Origin: Lachnospiraceae bacterium NK4A144
GTDB taxonomy: Bacteria > Bacillota > Clostridia > Lachnospirales > Lachnospiraceae
DNA: 64,000 nucleotides
Assembly (NCBI GenBank): GCA_000424365.1
Contig: KE384176.1
Span: 1 to 64,000, forward strand
Reading direction: 5' to 3'
A program made the position numbers and the translations under genes. Below, one piece after another: positions 24,171-33,530 of this stretch; position 1 is the stretch's first letter; every line of letters starts with the position of its first letter. The notes beneath the pieces are model-generated. The model did not search any database. It was not told the origin of the DNA and saw nothing but the letters and a program-made list of their open reading frames with translations.

Positions 24171-26399
24171 TCAATCTTCACCTATAAAATGTGCCTGCAT
24201 GCTTGGATAAATATTCTCGAAATATCCATTTCTGATAAAATAATTCGAAAACGCAAATCCGCCATTCATCAGAGCCTGTCCTGAAAACTTTTCTCCTGTC
24301 TCCTCCAGGCGATACTCTTTATCTGCATCCAGCCCTATCAGTTTTACAAATGGTATCTTCTGATTAGCTTCCTTATTTTTTACCACCAGATTTACCAGAG
24401 CCTCCGATCTGTCCTTCGCTACAAAAGACCACGCAGTAAAGAAATCTTTATTACATTCATTTTTCAATCTATAGTAATTTCCATGATGCATGAGTTTGTC
24501 ATACTTATGGAAAGCCTCGATCTGAGCTCTGATTTCATCATCATTGTCTATCTTAGTGACATCAAGCTCATATCCAAAAGTCCCTGACTGTGCCACTATT
24601 CCCCTTGTCTTAAATGATGTGATCCTTCCTGTCTGATGGTTAGGTGATGCAGAAACGTGAGCTCCCATAGCGCAGGCCGGGTAACCATAAGATGTACCCT
24701 CTTGAATTGATAATCGTGCTATCGGATCTGTGTTATCCGAAGTCCATATCTGCGGGCAATAGAATAACATGCCTGCATCAAATCTTCCGCCACCGCCTGC
24801 ACATCCTTCTATCATAAGATCCGGAAATCTGTCTAACAGACGACTTAACAAACTATATGTACCAAGAATAAATTTGTGAGAAATCTTTCCCTGATCCTCA
24901 TAACCCGTTACAGAAGAATATACATTTGCAACAGAACGATTAAAATCCCATTTTACGTACTGGATATTTGCACTGTCTAAAATCTTGCTTATGGACTCAA
25001 ACAGATAATCCTGCACATCAGTCCGCGACATATCAAGCACTAGCTGATTCCGTGAAATCATCGGATTTCTGCCCGGATCCTTTAATGCCCAGTCAGGATG
25101 CTCTCTAAACAAATCTGAGTTTTCATTTATCATTTCAGGCTCAAACCAAAGCCCAAATCTCATACCTTTGCTGTTTGCAAAATCAGCAATTTCTTTTATT
25201 CCACCTTTCAGCTTATTCTCATTAACAAACCAGTCTCCGAGACCTGCATCATCATTGTTTCGTTCTCCAAACCATCCATCATCAAGAACAAACATGTCAA
25301 TTTTTAACTGACTGGACTTATCTATGAGTTTCTTGATCTTATCATCATCAAAATCAAAATATGTAGCTTCCCAGTTATTGATAAGAACCGGTCGCTTCAC
25401 ATCATAATATTTAGCATCGATAACATTTTCTCTGATAATGTCATGATAAATATTGCTAAGACCATTAAGTCCTGCATCAGAAAACGCCAGTATCATTTCC
25501 GGTGCTGTAAATTCTTCACCAGCTCCCAGATTCCAATTGAAATTAGTGTCATTAATACCTGCTACCAAGCGAATACTGTCGAGGGAATCTTTTTCGATTT
25601 CAAATTTATGATTACCTGAATACATCATCATAAAACCAAAAACTTCCCCTGTATTTTCTGTAGCAGTCCTATCAGCAAGAATGACAAACGGGTTATTATG
25701 ATGACTGGACATTCCTCGCTTTGATGAAACAGTGATTATGTCATGATTAATTGCCTCACGTTCAAACTGTCTTTCATTACAGTGCTTACCCTGGAAATGA
25801 ATAAGATCAAAGTCTGCATACGGAAAATCAATCGCCATGCTTGATGCTTTATTAAGACATATACTCATTTCACCTGCGTTCTTAATAATAGCAGTTCGTG
25901 TAATTACATCTTTACTTTCAAATACACCGTAACAGAGTTTTACTTCCAGTTTTATAACAGGATCTTCTAAAACAATCTCCAGTGTATCAACATCTTCATC
26001 CTTTGCCAGATTTCCATTCTTTCCTCTTACATAAGGAAGTTTCTGCAAAGTATATTTTCCTTTTTTGATACTGTGCCTACTGTATCTAAGGTCACAGCTA
26101 AAACTACCGTTTTCACTTTGCAGCTGAATAGAGCCGATCCTATAATCTCCAACATTATTAGTTGTATATTCCTGCGGCAAAGTATCATGAGACATATCTC
26201 TTTTCACTCTGTTGTCATACGGATTCCCAGAAAGGGCTCTATCAGAAGAACTATCCAGATAATTCATATTACTCTGCCCTACCGGAGCTCCATAATAAAG
26301 ATGCTTCAAAATCCCGATCTCGTTTATACCAATCTGGTATTCACTATTATTCGTAGTTAAGCAAAAAACTCTTTGCTCTTTATCAAATCTTATGCTCAT
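24171..26399 (-). CDS. GH36 alpha-galactosidase
   Basis: 742 residues. The N-terminal beta-sandwich (1-300) leads into a (beta/alpha)8 barrel with LDDGWFGERN, LWFEPEMIN, KWDFNRS (nucleophile Asp near residue 483) and TSDNTD (acid/base near 552), the standard GH36 catalytic set. There is no signal peptide, so it acts in the cytoplasm and cleaves terminal alpha-galactose from raffinose-family sugars or melibiose. Its start overlaps the previous gene's stop by four bases (ATGA), so translation is coupled. It is last in the transporter operon. Confidence 0.95.
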   Translation of the reverse strand: MSIRFDKEQRVFCLTTNNSEYQIGINEIGILKHLYYGAPVGQSNMNYLDSSSDRALSGNPYDNRVKRDMSHDTLPQEYTTNNVGDYRIGSIQLQSENGSFSCDLRYSRHSIKKGKYTLQKLPYVRGKNGNLAKDEDVDTLEIVLEDPVIKLEVKLCYGVFESKDVITRTAIIKNAGEMSICLNKASSMAIDFPYADFDLIHFQGKHCNERQFEREAINHDIITVSSKRGMSSHHNNPFVILADRTATENTGEVFGFMMMYSGNHKFEIEKDSLDSIRLVAGINDTNFNWNLGAGEEFTAPEMILAFSDAGLNGLSNIYHDIIRENVIDAKYYDVKRPVLINNWEATYFDFDDDKIKKLIDKSSQLKIDMFVLDDGWFGERNNDDAGLGDWFVNENKLKGGIKEIADFANSKGMRFGLWFEPEMINENSDLFREHPDWALKDPGRNPMISRNQLVLDMSRTDVQDYLFESISKILDSANIQYVKWDFNRSVANVYSSVTGYEDQGKISHKFILGTYSLLSRLLDRFPDLMIEGCAGGGGRFDAGMLFYCPQIWTSDNTDPIARLSIQEGTSYGYPACAMGAHVSASPNHQTGRITSFKTRGIVAQSGTFGYELDVTKIDNDDEIRAQIEAFHKYDKLMHHGNYYRLKNECNKDFFTAWSFVAKDRSEALVNLVVKNKEANQKIPFVKLIGLDADKEYRLEETGEKFSGQALMNGGFAFSNYFIRNGYFENIYPSMQAHFIGED

Positions 26400-28447
26400 T
26401 CTTCCATTCTCCTTTTTATAGCCACTTCAAGCATACATTCTTCTGGTGATCCATTTATATCCACAAGGTAATATGAACCCCTGTCAATCAATCTGTTTGT
26501 GATATCTTCACCGTTTAAGCTCACTTTCTCAACAGTTGATCTACATACAAATCCTATCTTTCCTTTTTCTCGGAGCTTAAATCTGTAAATTCCGTTTTCT
26601 GATACTTCACTTGATAACAACGCCTTGAATCCAACATATTTTTCAATCAGACCAAGTAATACACATTCATCCTTTGGAAAGAAAATATAGTATCCATATT
26701 CTTCTCTGTTCAAAGAAACCGAAATCGTATCATCCTTATTAAGTTCTACGACTGTATCGGCCTTGTAGTCATATACATAGCAACTTTCCACATCCTTAAG
26801 CTCAGGAATATCTCCGATAGATATCTCTCCCGTTTGCCTGCTATCTACGAGATTAAATACAGCAATTATGCCTACTGTATCTCCATTGCAGATTTGTCCT
26901 GCATTATTTATCTTTAACAAGCCTCTTTTTGTGACATCTTCAAATACAACATCCTCGCATGGCTTTGCGGAACGGTCTAACCTCAAGATCTTTCCGTCGC
27001 TTAGACACAGTTTCCTGATTACAGATGCATCTGACCTTCCTATTTCATCGCTGACATAAACCGGTCCGCCACTGATCGCTCTTAACAAACTGTGCTTCAA
27101 TGCATCTTTGTGTTCTGTCCAAAACATATCCCAGTCACAATAATAAATTTCATTGTGATAAAGAGAGTTATATGCATTTTGAAGTATATGCTCCTCAAAT
27201 CCCTTTTCTCTATTTGGGACAAAATCATCACTGTTTCTGGAAATGCCTGTTTCATTCCGTGACAAAATATTTTCCATTGCCATTCCCATGCAGTTGATCA
27301 CATTTTTATCAAAGATCCCGGCAGCATCTTCCAACTCGTTAGATAAAAGCCTGGCTCCCTTCACATAGGACATATCATTTCTGAAATAAACAGGCATTGA
27401 GCTTTGTCCGTCCACCTTCACAAAATCCACCTGTCCTGCTTTCAGCTCTTTATACCAGCTTCCATAAAAGTCTCTGCCATTGTACGGGCTTGGTACGATT
27501 CTGCCATTCACAGTTTTATACAGACATTGCGCCTTTTCTTTTGCCAGTCTGCTCTTTGGATTGATCCCTGCCCAATAACCGCCAAAGGCATGCCAGACTC
27601 CGACCCAGTTCACAGGTGTTTCACTCTTTACCTTAGTGATCAGCTGATCAAAACCACCTGGGAATTTTTTTCCATCAGGAGCTATATCATTCAGCATATC
27701 GTTTTCATCCTGAAGCCATCCGTCATCAAAGATCATCCATCTGATAGGCAGCTTTTTTTCAGCTATTTCCTTTGCCTTATCCAGCACCTTTTCCTCAGAT
27801 ATATCCTTGTAAAAGGCATCCCAGCTGCACCATCCGACATACTTAAACATTTCCGGATATTTGCGTTTTTCTCTGGGTTTGATATCATATTTTTTCTCCA
27901 ATGTCTTAGTAATATTTTCTATTGCGAGAGACAATGTCTCTGCCGTAGACGAAATATACATTGTTTCGTCCACATGTCTCACACCCGCTATTCCGGCATC
28001 CATCACAAATTGTATTCTATCCTTTGATCCGCTGCCGTTTATGACTGTCTTATAATCATCGCCAACCATTGGCAAAATACAGGTAAAATCATTCTTATTT
28101 TTGCAAAAAAGCACCTGTGTCTTATCCGGAATATCCTCAAAGCTTTGAACAAAAGCAGGTCTTGTCCACCATGGGCCATATAAATACATACAGGTCATTT
28201 TTTCCGGAAGTTCATCAAAATAAGCCTCTGCCACGATCGGCTCATCTATATTAAGACCATTGGTATCCCATGTCTCACGTCTTAATATATCTACCTTGAT
28301 CCTTCCAATATTGCACTTTCCTTCTGCGATTTCTTCAAACGAAACCTTTATATTATCCTTTTCTTCAGTTTTACCTGAAATCAATGAACCCACGAGCACT
28401 TTTTTTTCATTGCAATTCACGCTTACTTCAATATCTAAAAGTCTCAT
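26396..28447 (-). CDS. Raffinose-synthase-like GH36 (Sip1-type) glycosidase
   Basis: ATG 28447 is preferred because TTTGGAGA precedes it; an upstream TTG lies on the ribosome site. 683 residues. The barrel shows VGWCSWDAFY and MIFDDGWLQDE; FVKVDGQSS (nucleophile Asp near 344) and SRNSDDF (acid/base near 404) complete the active site. This is the raffinose synthase/stachyose synthase/Sip1 branch of GH36, which in bacteria acts as alpha-galactosidase or transglycosylase. No signal peptide. Sits between the permease genes and the classical GH36, overlapping the latter by four bases. Confidence 0.9.
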   Translation of the reverse strand: MRLLDIEVSVNCNEKKVLVGSLISGKTEEKDNIKVSFEEIAEGKCNIGRIKVDILRRETWDTNGLNIDEPIVAEAYFDELPEKMTCMYLYGPWWTRPAFVQSFEDIPDKTQVLFCKNKNDFTCILPMVGDDYKTVINGSGSKDRIQFVMDAGIAGVRHVDETMYISSTAETLSLAIENITKTLEKKYDIKPREKRKYPEMFKYVGWCSWDAFYKDISEEKVLDKAKEIAEKKLPIRWMIFDDGWLQDENDMLNDIAPDGKKFPGGFDQLITKVKSETPVNWVGVWHAFGGYWAGINPKSRLAKEKAQCLYKTVNGRIVPSPYNGRDFYGSWYKELKAGQVDFVKVDGQSSMPVYFRNDMSYVKGARLLSNELEDAAGIFDKNVINCMGMAMENILSRNETGISRNSDDFVPNREKGFEEHILQNAYNSLYHNEIYYCDWDMFWTEHKDALKHSLLRAISGGPVYVSDEIGRSDASVIRKLCLSDGKILRLDRSAKPCEDVVFEDVTKRGLLKINNAGQICNGDTVGIIAVFNLVDSRQTGEISIGDIPELKDVESCYVYDYKADTVVELNKDDTISVSLNREEYGYYIFFPKDECVLLGLIEKYVGFKALLSSEVSENGIYRFKLREKGKIGFVCRSTVEKVSLNGEDITNRLIDRGSYYLVDINGSPEECMLEVAIKRRMEE

Positions 28448-28464
28448 CCGTTTATTTCTCCAAA

Positions 28465-29298
28465 TCAAAGCTTTACTCCAGATGTAGCTATACCCTCAAC
28501 AAACTGTTTTTGGAAAATAAAGTACAAAATCAGCATTGGAATAACTGCCATTGCCGCTCCTGCCATTACCTGAGGATAGTTATTTGTATACTGCCCCTGG
28601 ATTTTAGACAGCGCTGCTGTTAAAGTGGTTGCATTCGGCTTAGGACATACGATCATCGGCCACATCAGATCCTTGTAAGCAAATAGCGCTGTAAACACCC
28701 CAAGGGATACCAACGATGATTTTGTAAGCGGCAGCATTACATGTAAAAACTGTTTTGGAATATCACACCCGTCAAGTTCTGCTGCTTCTGCCAGACTTAC
28801 CGGCAAACTTTGATAACTCTGCTTGCAGAGATAAGTTCCAAAGGCTGTAACGATTCCCGGGAAGACCAAAGCAATCTGACTATTTAACACATGCATTTTG
28901 GACACCATAAGGTACTGCGGGATAATAAATATCTGCCCCGGAACCATCATCTGAATAAGGATCAGTGAAAAAAAGAATTTTTTAAATGGAAATTCCAATC
29001 TGGCAAATGCATATCCTGCTAAAGTAGCTGTTAAACATGCAAAAACAACCCGAAGAAAAATCATGATCAACGTATTTCTGTATAAGACAATAAAATTATA
29101 TGAATGCCAGACTTCAATGAAATTCTCAAACTGCAATCCTAACTGAGGAAATATATAAAACGGATTAACAGAAATAGCCTCGCTCTTAGTCTTAAGCGCC
29201 GTGAGGATCATCCATGCAAATGGCAGGATCATTATCAATGAGCCTATGATCAACACTAAATGTATCAGCCAATGCTTCCTAAACTTTGAAATTACCAT
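28465..29298 (-). CDS. Sugar ABC transporter permease (MalG type)
   Basis: 277 residues with six membrane helices and the permease signature EAAELDGCDIPKQF near residue 165, which contacts the ATPase. The type is that of CUT1 importers. It partners with 29310-30197. No ATPase gene is present here, so a shared MsmK/UgpC-type ATPase elsewhere must power it, as is usual in Firmicutes. Its stop codon lies in the leader of the next gene. Confidence 0.92.
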   Translation of the reverse strand: MVISKFRKHWLIHLVLIIGSLIMILPFAWMILTALKTKSEAISVNPFYIFPQLGLQFENFIEVWHSYNFIVLYRNTLIMIFLRVVFACLTATLAGYAFARLEFPFKKFFFSLILIQMMVPGQIFIIPQYLMVSKMHVLNSQIALVFPGIVTAFGTYLCKQSYQSLPVSLAEAAELDGCDIPKQFLHVMLPLTKSSLVSLGVFTALFAYKDLMWPMIVCPKPNATTLTAALSKIQGQYTNNYPQVMAGAAMAVIPMLILYFIFQKQFVEGIATSGVKL

Positions 29299-29309
29299 CT
29301 TTTTTGCCC

Positions 29310-30197
29310 CTATTCATAATGAACCCATTTCTTTTCACTCTTTTGGAGAAGAATGGTCAAAATACCGATCACAAACATCGTAAATATAACGATTGCTGCA
29401 CCATAGCCTCTATCTGACTTTTCAAAGGCATATTCATAAAAAAGATATGTGATCGTCTTTACTGACGGCCATGCCCTGCTGGATTGATCCATTATCATAA
29501 AGGGAAGATCAAAAAGCTGCAGTGCTCCTATCAGATTTGTCTGCAGCACAAAGAAGATCATTGGTGATAACAACGGCACTGTTATGTTCCAAAATGCCTT
29601 TACTCCAGTGCAGCCATCCATTTCAGCAGCTTCATAATAATCCTTTGGAATGTCCTGGAGTCCTCCTAAAAATAAGATCATGTTGCTGCCGAGTGCGCTC
29701 CATACACCCACTATGACAACAGAGATCATAGCAAGCTTCGGATCAGTAACCCAGCTGATTTTAGAATGAAGCATGTGGTTTAAGAGACCATAGTCCGGGT
29801 TGTACATCCATTTCCATACCATAGCTACAGCTGCGGGTGCGCAAACCATAGGCAGAAAGAAGATTGTTCTGTACCCACCACGGAATTTGATCTTTTGATT
29901 TAAGAGAACCGCCAAAATAAGAGGTATGAGTATTACAAGCGGTATTGAAAAAAGTGCGTATCTGGCAGAATTCCATAAGCACCTGTACATCTCTTTATCT
30001 GATATAAGTCTTGCGTAATTCTCAAACCCGATAAATATATTTCCCAGACCAAAATCACCTGTCTTACAGAAAGACTGATATACTATCTGCACTATTGGAT
30101 AATAATTAAGCACGAGCAGTCCAAGTATTGTCGGAAGGATAAAAATTATTCCCCAAAATGCCTGTGACTTCTGCCTGGATGTCATTTTTCGTTTCAT
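29310..30197 (-). CDS. Sugar ABC transporter permease (MalF type)
   Basis: 295 residues with six membrane helices and the EAA loop YYEAAEMDGCTGVKAFW. It begins MKRKMTSRQKSQAFWG, preceded by GGGGA. It forms the heterodimeric channel of a CUT1 importer with the MalG-type protein 11 bases downstream; the binding-protein gene is 14 bases upstream. The operon context makes an alpha-galactoside the probable cargo. Confidence 0.92.
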   Translation of the reverse strand: MKRKMTSRQKSQAFWGIIFILPTILGLLVLNYYPIVQIVYQSFCKTGDFGLGNIFIGFENYARLISDKEMYRCLWNSARYALFSIPLVILIPLILAVLLNQKIKFRGGYRTIFFLPMVCAPAAVAMVWKWMYNPDYGLLNHMLHSKISWVTDPKLAMISVVIVGVWSALGSNMILFLGGLQDIPKDYYEAAEMDGCTGVKAFWNITVPLLSPMIFFVLQTNLIGALQLFDLPFMIMDQSSRAWPSVKTITYLFYEYAFEKSDRGYGAAIVIFTMFVIGILTILLQKSEKKWVHYE

Positions 30198-30211
30198 TTT
30201 GAATCCCCTGC

Positions 30212-31489
30212 CTATTCCTCAGAAATTGTTGCATTCATATCAGCTGCGCATTTCTTAAGCACTTCTTCCATTTTATCCGGATTATTCCATGCTTCTACCA
30301 ATGTGTCACTTACATCACTTTCCCATGTTCCGGTGCTCTTTGAGTATGGTCTGAATACCAGTGTTCCCTCATCTTCAATATCAACAAAAGGAGAAATATC
30401 CATTCCACTGTATGCTTTAACAAATGGCTCGGACATCCCCTTATAGGCAGCCATTGTCACGCCCAGCTCCGACTGTTTTTCCTGACCCTCCTTTGAAGAA
30501 AAAGCTGAGATCAATGACCATGCTGCATCCTTTTTGTCAGTCTTTGAATAAATGGACCAGCCTAAGCCATTGTAGATAGAACAACGTTCTTCCTTTTCAC
30601 ACTTCCCGTTTCCATTTCTATCTGTATACGGCAGCTTTGCCCAGGCATAATCAGATGAATTATCAGCATTATAGAAATTATTTACGCACCATGAACCCTG
30701 GCAGATCATACCAACAAGTCCTGATAAAAACATTGTGTCTCCTCCGGTCGATGCCATAGCATCCAGAGTCGGGCACGCCGGCAAAATTTTGTCTGCAACA
30801 AACTTCATTGCTTCAATAGTTTTTTCATTGTCATATCCTGATGCTGTTTTCTCATCATTTATAATCTCACCACCGTAAGAATAAACAATGTTGTACCAGG
30901 TATCCTGGTTATTGCCTACATTACAGTATGTTCCAAAAACACCATCAGCTTTTCCTTTATCCGTGATTTCCTGTGCAGCATCCGCGAAATCCTCCCAGGT
31001 CCATGAATCATTCGGATAATCAACATCGTATTTATCAAAGATAGCTTTGTTGTACACAACTGCGATCGTGTCATGGTCCTTCGGCATTCCATAATGAACA
31101 CCATCCAGTGTGTAGAGCTCAGTTATCCCGTCAAAATAATTGCTCATATCCAATCCTGCTTCATCTATATAATCATTTAGCGGAAGCAGTATTCCGGACG
31201 ATTCATACTTTAATGCGTTGTTTGAATGCATCCAGAAGACATCAGGCATTTCTCCACCGGATACTCCTGCTTCAAGCATTGTCCAATAACTATCCCAACC
31301 CAAAACATCAAACTCAACCTGATAACCATTTTCTTTACCCCACTCATTTGCAATGTCTTCTAATCCGGCGAGCTGATTATTATCCCAGATCGCAACTCTG
31401 ATAGTATTATCAGCTTCTTTTTTACCGCATCCCGCTGCCGAAACGACCATAGCAGCAGCTAATAAACATGCCAAAACTTTTTTCTTCAT
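30212..31489 (-). CDS. Extracellular sugar-binding lipoprotein
   Basis: 425 residues; AGGAGGAG precedes the ATG. Lipoprotein signal with VVSAAGCGKKE. The SBP_bac_1 fold is indicated by IRVAIWDNNQ, WTWEDFADAAQEI and WSLISAFSSKEGQEKQ. It captures oligosaccharides, here presumably raffinose-type galactosides, and hands them to the two permeases encoded next. First gene of the operon; its promoter faces the AraC gene. Confidence 0.93.
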   Translation of the reverse strand: MKKKVLACLLAAAMVVSAAGCGKKEADNTIRVAIWDNNQLAGLEDIANEWGKENGYQVEFDVLGWDSYWTMLEAGVSGGEMPDVFWMHSNNALKYESSGILLPLNDYIDEAGLDMSNYFDGITELYTLDGVHYGMPKDHDTIAVVYNKAIFDKYDVDYPNDSWTWEDFADAAQEITDKGKADGVFGTYCNVGNNQDTWYNIVYSYGGEIINDEKTASGYDNEKTIEAMKFVADKILPACPTLDAMASTGGDTMFLSGLVGMICQGSWCVNNFYNADNSSDYAWAKLPYTDRNGNGKCEKEERCSIYNGLGWSIYSKTDKKDAAWSLISAFSSKEGQEKQSELGVTMAAYKGMSEPFVKAYSGMDISPFVDIEDEGTLVFRPYSKSTGTWESDVSDTLVEAWNNPDKMEEVLKKCAADMNATISEE

Positions 31490-31572
31490 TCTTCTCCTCC
31501 TGCTAACTTTTTTGACACAAATATTGTTTTCTCTGTATCTTTTGGCTATGCTTAGTTATACAAAAAGGCAGG

Positions 31573-31601
31573 ATTTTATACTATAACCGCAGAAATGTAA
31601 A
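31573..31601 (-). promoter_or_regulatory. Candidate promoter of the alpha-galactoside operon
   Basis: On the minus strand TTTACA (31596-31601) and TAAAAT (31573-31578) are 17 bases apart, about 85 bases before the binding-protein start. A TATGTCAT element directly upstream (31603-31610) resembles the repeats near the AraC gene. Confidence 0.5.
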
Positions 31602-31684
31602 TTATGTCATTTATTAAATGGAATAATTAAAGTTAAGATTTCATTTTTTATATGTTATAATTATAGAGTTTATGGATTATCTTA

Positions 31685-31742
31685 TATGTCGTGATCAGAT
31701 ATTTTACGACATATATACATGTTTTATGTCATAATCAGATAT
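31685..31742. promoter_or_regulatory. Direct-repeat operator candidate for the AraC regulator
   Basis: Two 18-base direct repeats, TATGTCGTGATCAGATAT (31685-31702) and TATGTCATAATCAGATAT (31725-31742), are 40 bases apart, almost four helical turns. ACGACATA (31707-31714) makes an inverted arm to the first. Direct repeats on one face of the helix suit AraC-type dimers. A third TATGTCAT stands beside the operon promoter. Confidence 0.6.
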
Positions 31743-31754
31743 ACAGGGAATATT

Positions 31755-32645
31755 ATGGTAAATGTAAAATACACTAACAGTCAGGATTTTAGATGTTTAG
31801 AAGATATGAGTCTCGTTTCCATGGAACTTGACTTATTACATATGGGAAAAGAACAGTGTAAGCCTTATCATGCTATTTCCGGAACCCGTGATGAATATAT
31901 CATCCACTTTGTTGTGAGCGGCACCGGATTTTACTCTATAAACGGCGCAAACTACCCTATTAATGCCGGGCAGATGTTTTTAATCTACCCGAATACGCCT
32001 ATTGTCTACTGCGCAGATACCAATAATCCCTGGAGTTATATGTGGATAGGTTTTAAAGGCCTAAGAGCCGAAGCTATCCTAAAGCAATGCGGCTTTTCAA
32101 AAAATAAGCCTGTCCTCCCCTCTCCGGACGAGAATGAGTTAAATTCATGCTTTGACGAATTATTTAATCATATTGTCCAGGATTATGCAGGAAGCTTATA
32201 CAGGGAAAGTATCCTGATGAAATTAATGGCACTGCTGGTGTCTACCCATAAACAGAACATAAAAGAAGATGGCAGCGAAAACTCTATCCTAAATAAGAAC
32301 AGACATCTTGACGCTGCCATCGATTATATTAATACTCATTATATGCAGGAAATCTCTGTAACCGATATAGCTGCACATGCAGGCATTTCACAAGGCTACC
32401 TGAATCAGCTATTTACAAAGCATGCAAATATTTCTATACAGAATTATTTAATAGATTTCCGTATGTATAAAGCTGCAAATCTTTTGGTCGCTACAGATTA
32501 CAGCATAAAAGAAATATCCAACATGGTAGGCTACCGGGACTCTCTGGTTTTTTCCAAGGCATTTAAAAGAAAATTTGATATGAGTCCAAAAGCTTACAGG
32601 AATTATAAACTGGATATGCGATCATTATTAAAATCAAGATCATAG
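31755..32645 (+). CDS. AraC family transcriptional regulator
   Basis: ATG 31755 (MVNVKYTNSQ) has AGGG nearby; an earlier in-frame ATG at 31719 lies within the repeats. 296 residues: a cupin-like sugar pocket with IIHFVVSGTGFYSING and GQMFLIYPNTP, then two HTH motifs in the last 100 residues (ISVTDIAAHAGISQGYL and IKEISNMVGYRDSLVFSKAF). Divergent from the alpha-galactoside operon, which it probably activates in response to the sugar. Confidence 0.9.
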   Translation: MVNVKYTNSQDFRCLEDMSLVSMELDLLHMGKEQCKPYHAISGTRDEYIIHFVVSGTGFYSINGANYPINAGQMFLIYPNTPIVYCADTNNPWSYMWIGFKGLRAEAILKQCGFSKNKPVLPSPDENELNSCFDELFNHIVQDYAGSLYRESILMKLMALLVSTHKQNIKEDGSENSILNKNRHLDAAIDYINTHYMQEISVTDIAAHAGISQGYLNQLFTKHANISIQNYLIDFRMYKAANLLVATDYSIKEISNMVGYRDSLVFSKAFKRKFDMSPKAYRNYKLDMRSLLKSRS

Positions 32646-32873
32646 TGCGTTCATCGGACATACGCGCTTGCCGCTGCCTCATCATGATCTTTCCAAAATA
32701 CTCGGAGACATGCCGCAACTCTGCCTGAATCATTCCAGCAAAAAACATGGTATGCATCCGGATCATCTGTCATTATTGTGACAATATCCAATCGCAACCT
32801 TGCTCTAGAAGCACCAACATAAAAACGTTGAACGGCATCACATTCTGTTCATAGGGTCAGCCCCTGTTCATGG
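32646..32873 (-). pseudogene. Remnants: acetyltransferase piece and helicase end
   Basis: 32680-32770 repeats part of the acetyltransferase gene at 36295-36370 (GAGACATGCCGCAACTCTGC) with drift. 32785-32850 on the minus strand reads AVQRFYVGASRARLRLDI, which is the motif near the end of UvrD/RecD-like helicases. Neither is part of an intact gene. Confidence 0.55.
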
Positions 32874-33530
32874 TTATAATAATTTACTCAGACGTATTAA
32901 CTTGTCTTTTATCCTAATGTCATGTTTCTTTTCAAGCTCTCGAATCCAAATAGTATCCTCTTTCCTATATGGTTCTTTAAGAAAACGTCTTATAAATTTT
33001 GATATCTGACTTCGGAACGACCAACCAAGTTCCGATGCTGTATTTACTGCATCAAAATCTGTTACAGTTTGTAATGCATCTGTTTTTCCCATCAAATATC
33101 GTAATATCAATACATCGGCAAAAGTAAATGGCATAACATTATCTTCAAACTGAAGAAGCGACATATATGGTCCACCCTGTTTTGTGTCATCCGTCACTAA
33201 CGAATATGCTCCTAATGTCTGCGCAAGAGAAATAGCATATACTTCTCCTAAATCACCACTTCCATATAAAAGCCTGTTTTCTTTGAAATTATTCTCAAAA
33301 ATTTTATAAACTGCCAACTCTTTTAACTTTTGATCGGTGTATATCTCAATTTTTCCTGAAGCGATATCTTCATCAACTATTTCAAGTATATTTCTTCCGT
33401 GGTTTTCAAGCTCTATATTCCGAATTTGCTCATATATAAAAACGCCCTCATCAAAAACATCGAACAATACACGTTGAAGCCCCGCTTTATATAGATGTAT
33501 GATTACATTTGTATCCAAAGATGCTCTCAA
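32874..33530 (-). CDS. PIN-like nuclease domain protein
   Basis: 218 residues from TTG 33530, with GGAGG nine bases upstream; TTGA overlaps the stop of the previous gene. The start LDTNVIIHLYKAG supplies the first acidic residue of a PIN active site, GDLGEVYAISLA supplies further acidic residues, and LVTDDTK is the last. PIN proteins cut RNA and serve as toxins. Here it is the third gene of Xre / ImmA-IrrE / PIN, matching predicted toxin-antitoxin units of the Xre-COG2856 type. Confidence 0.75.
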   Translation of the reverse strand: MRASLDTNVIIHLYKAGLQRVLFDVFDEGVFIYEQIRNIELENHGRNILEIVDEDIASGKIEIYTDQKLKELAVYKIFENNFKENRLLYGSGDLGEVYAISLAQTLGAYSLVTDDTKQGGPYMSLLQFEDNVMPFTFADVLILRYLMGKTDALQTVTDFDAVNTASELGWSFRSQISKFIRRFLKEPYRKEDTIWIRELEKKHDIRIKDKLIRLSKLL

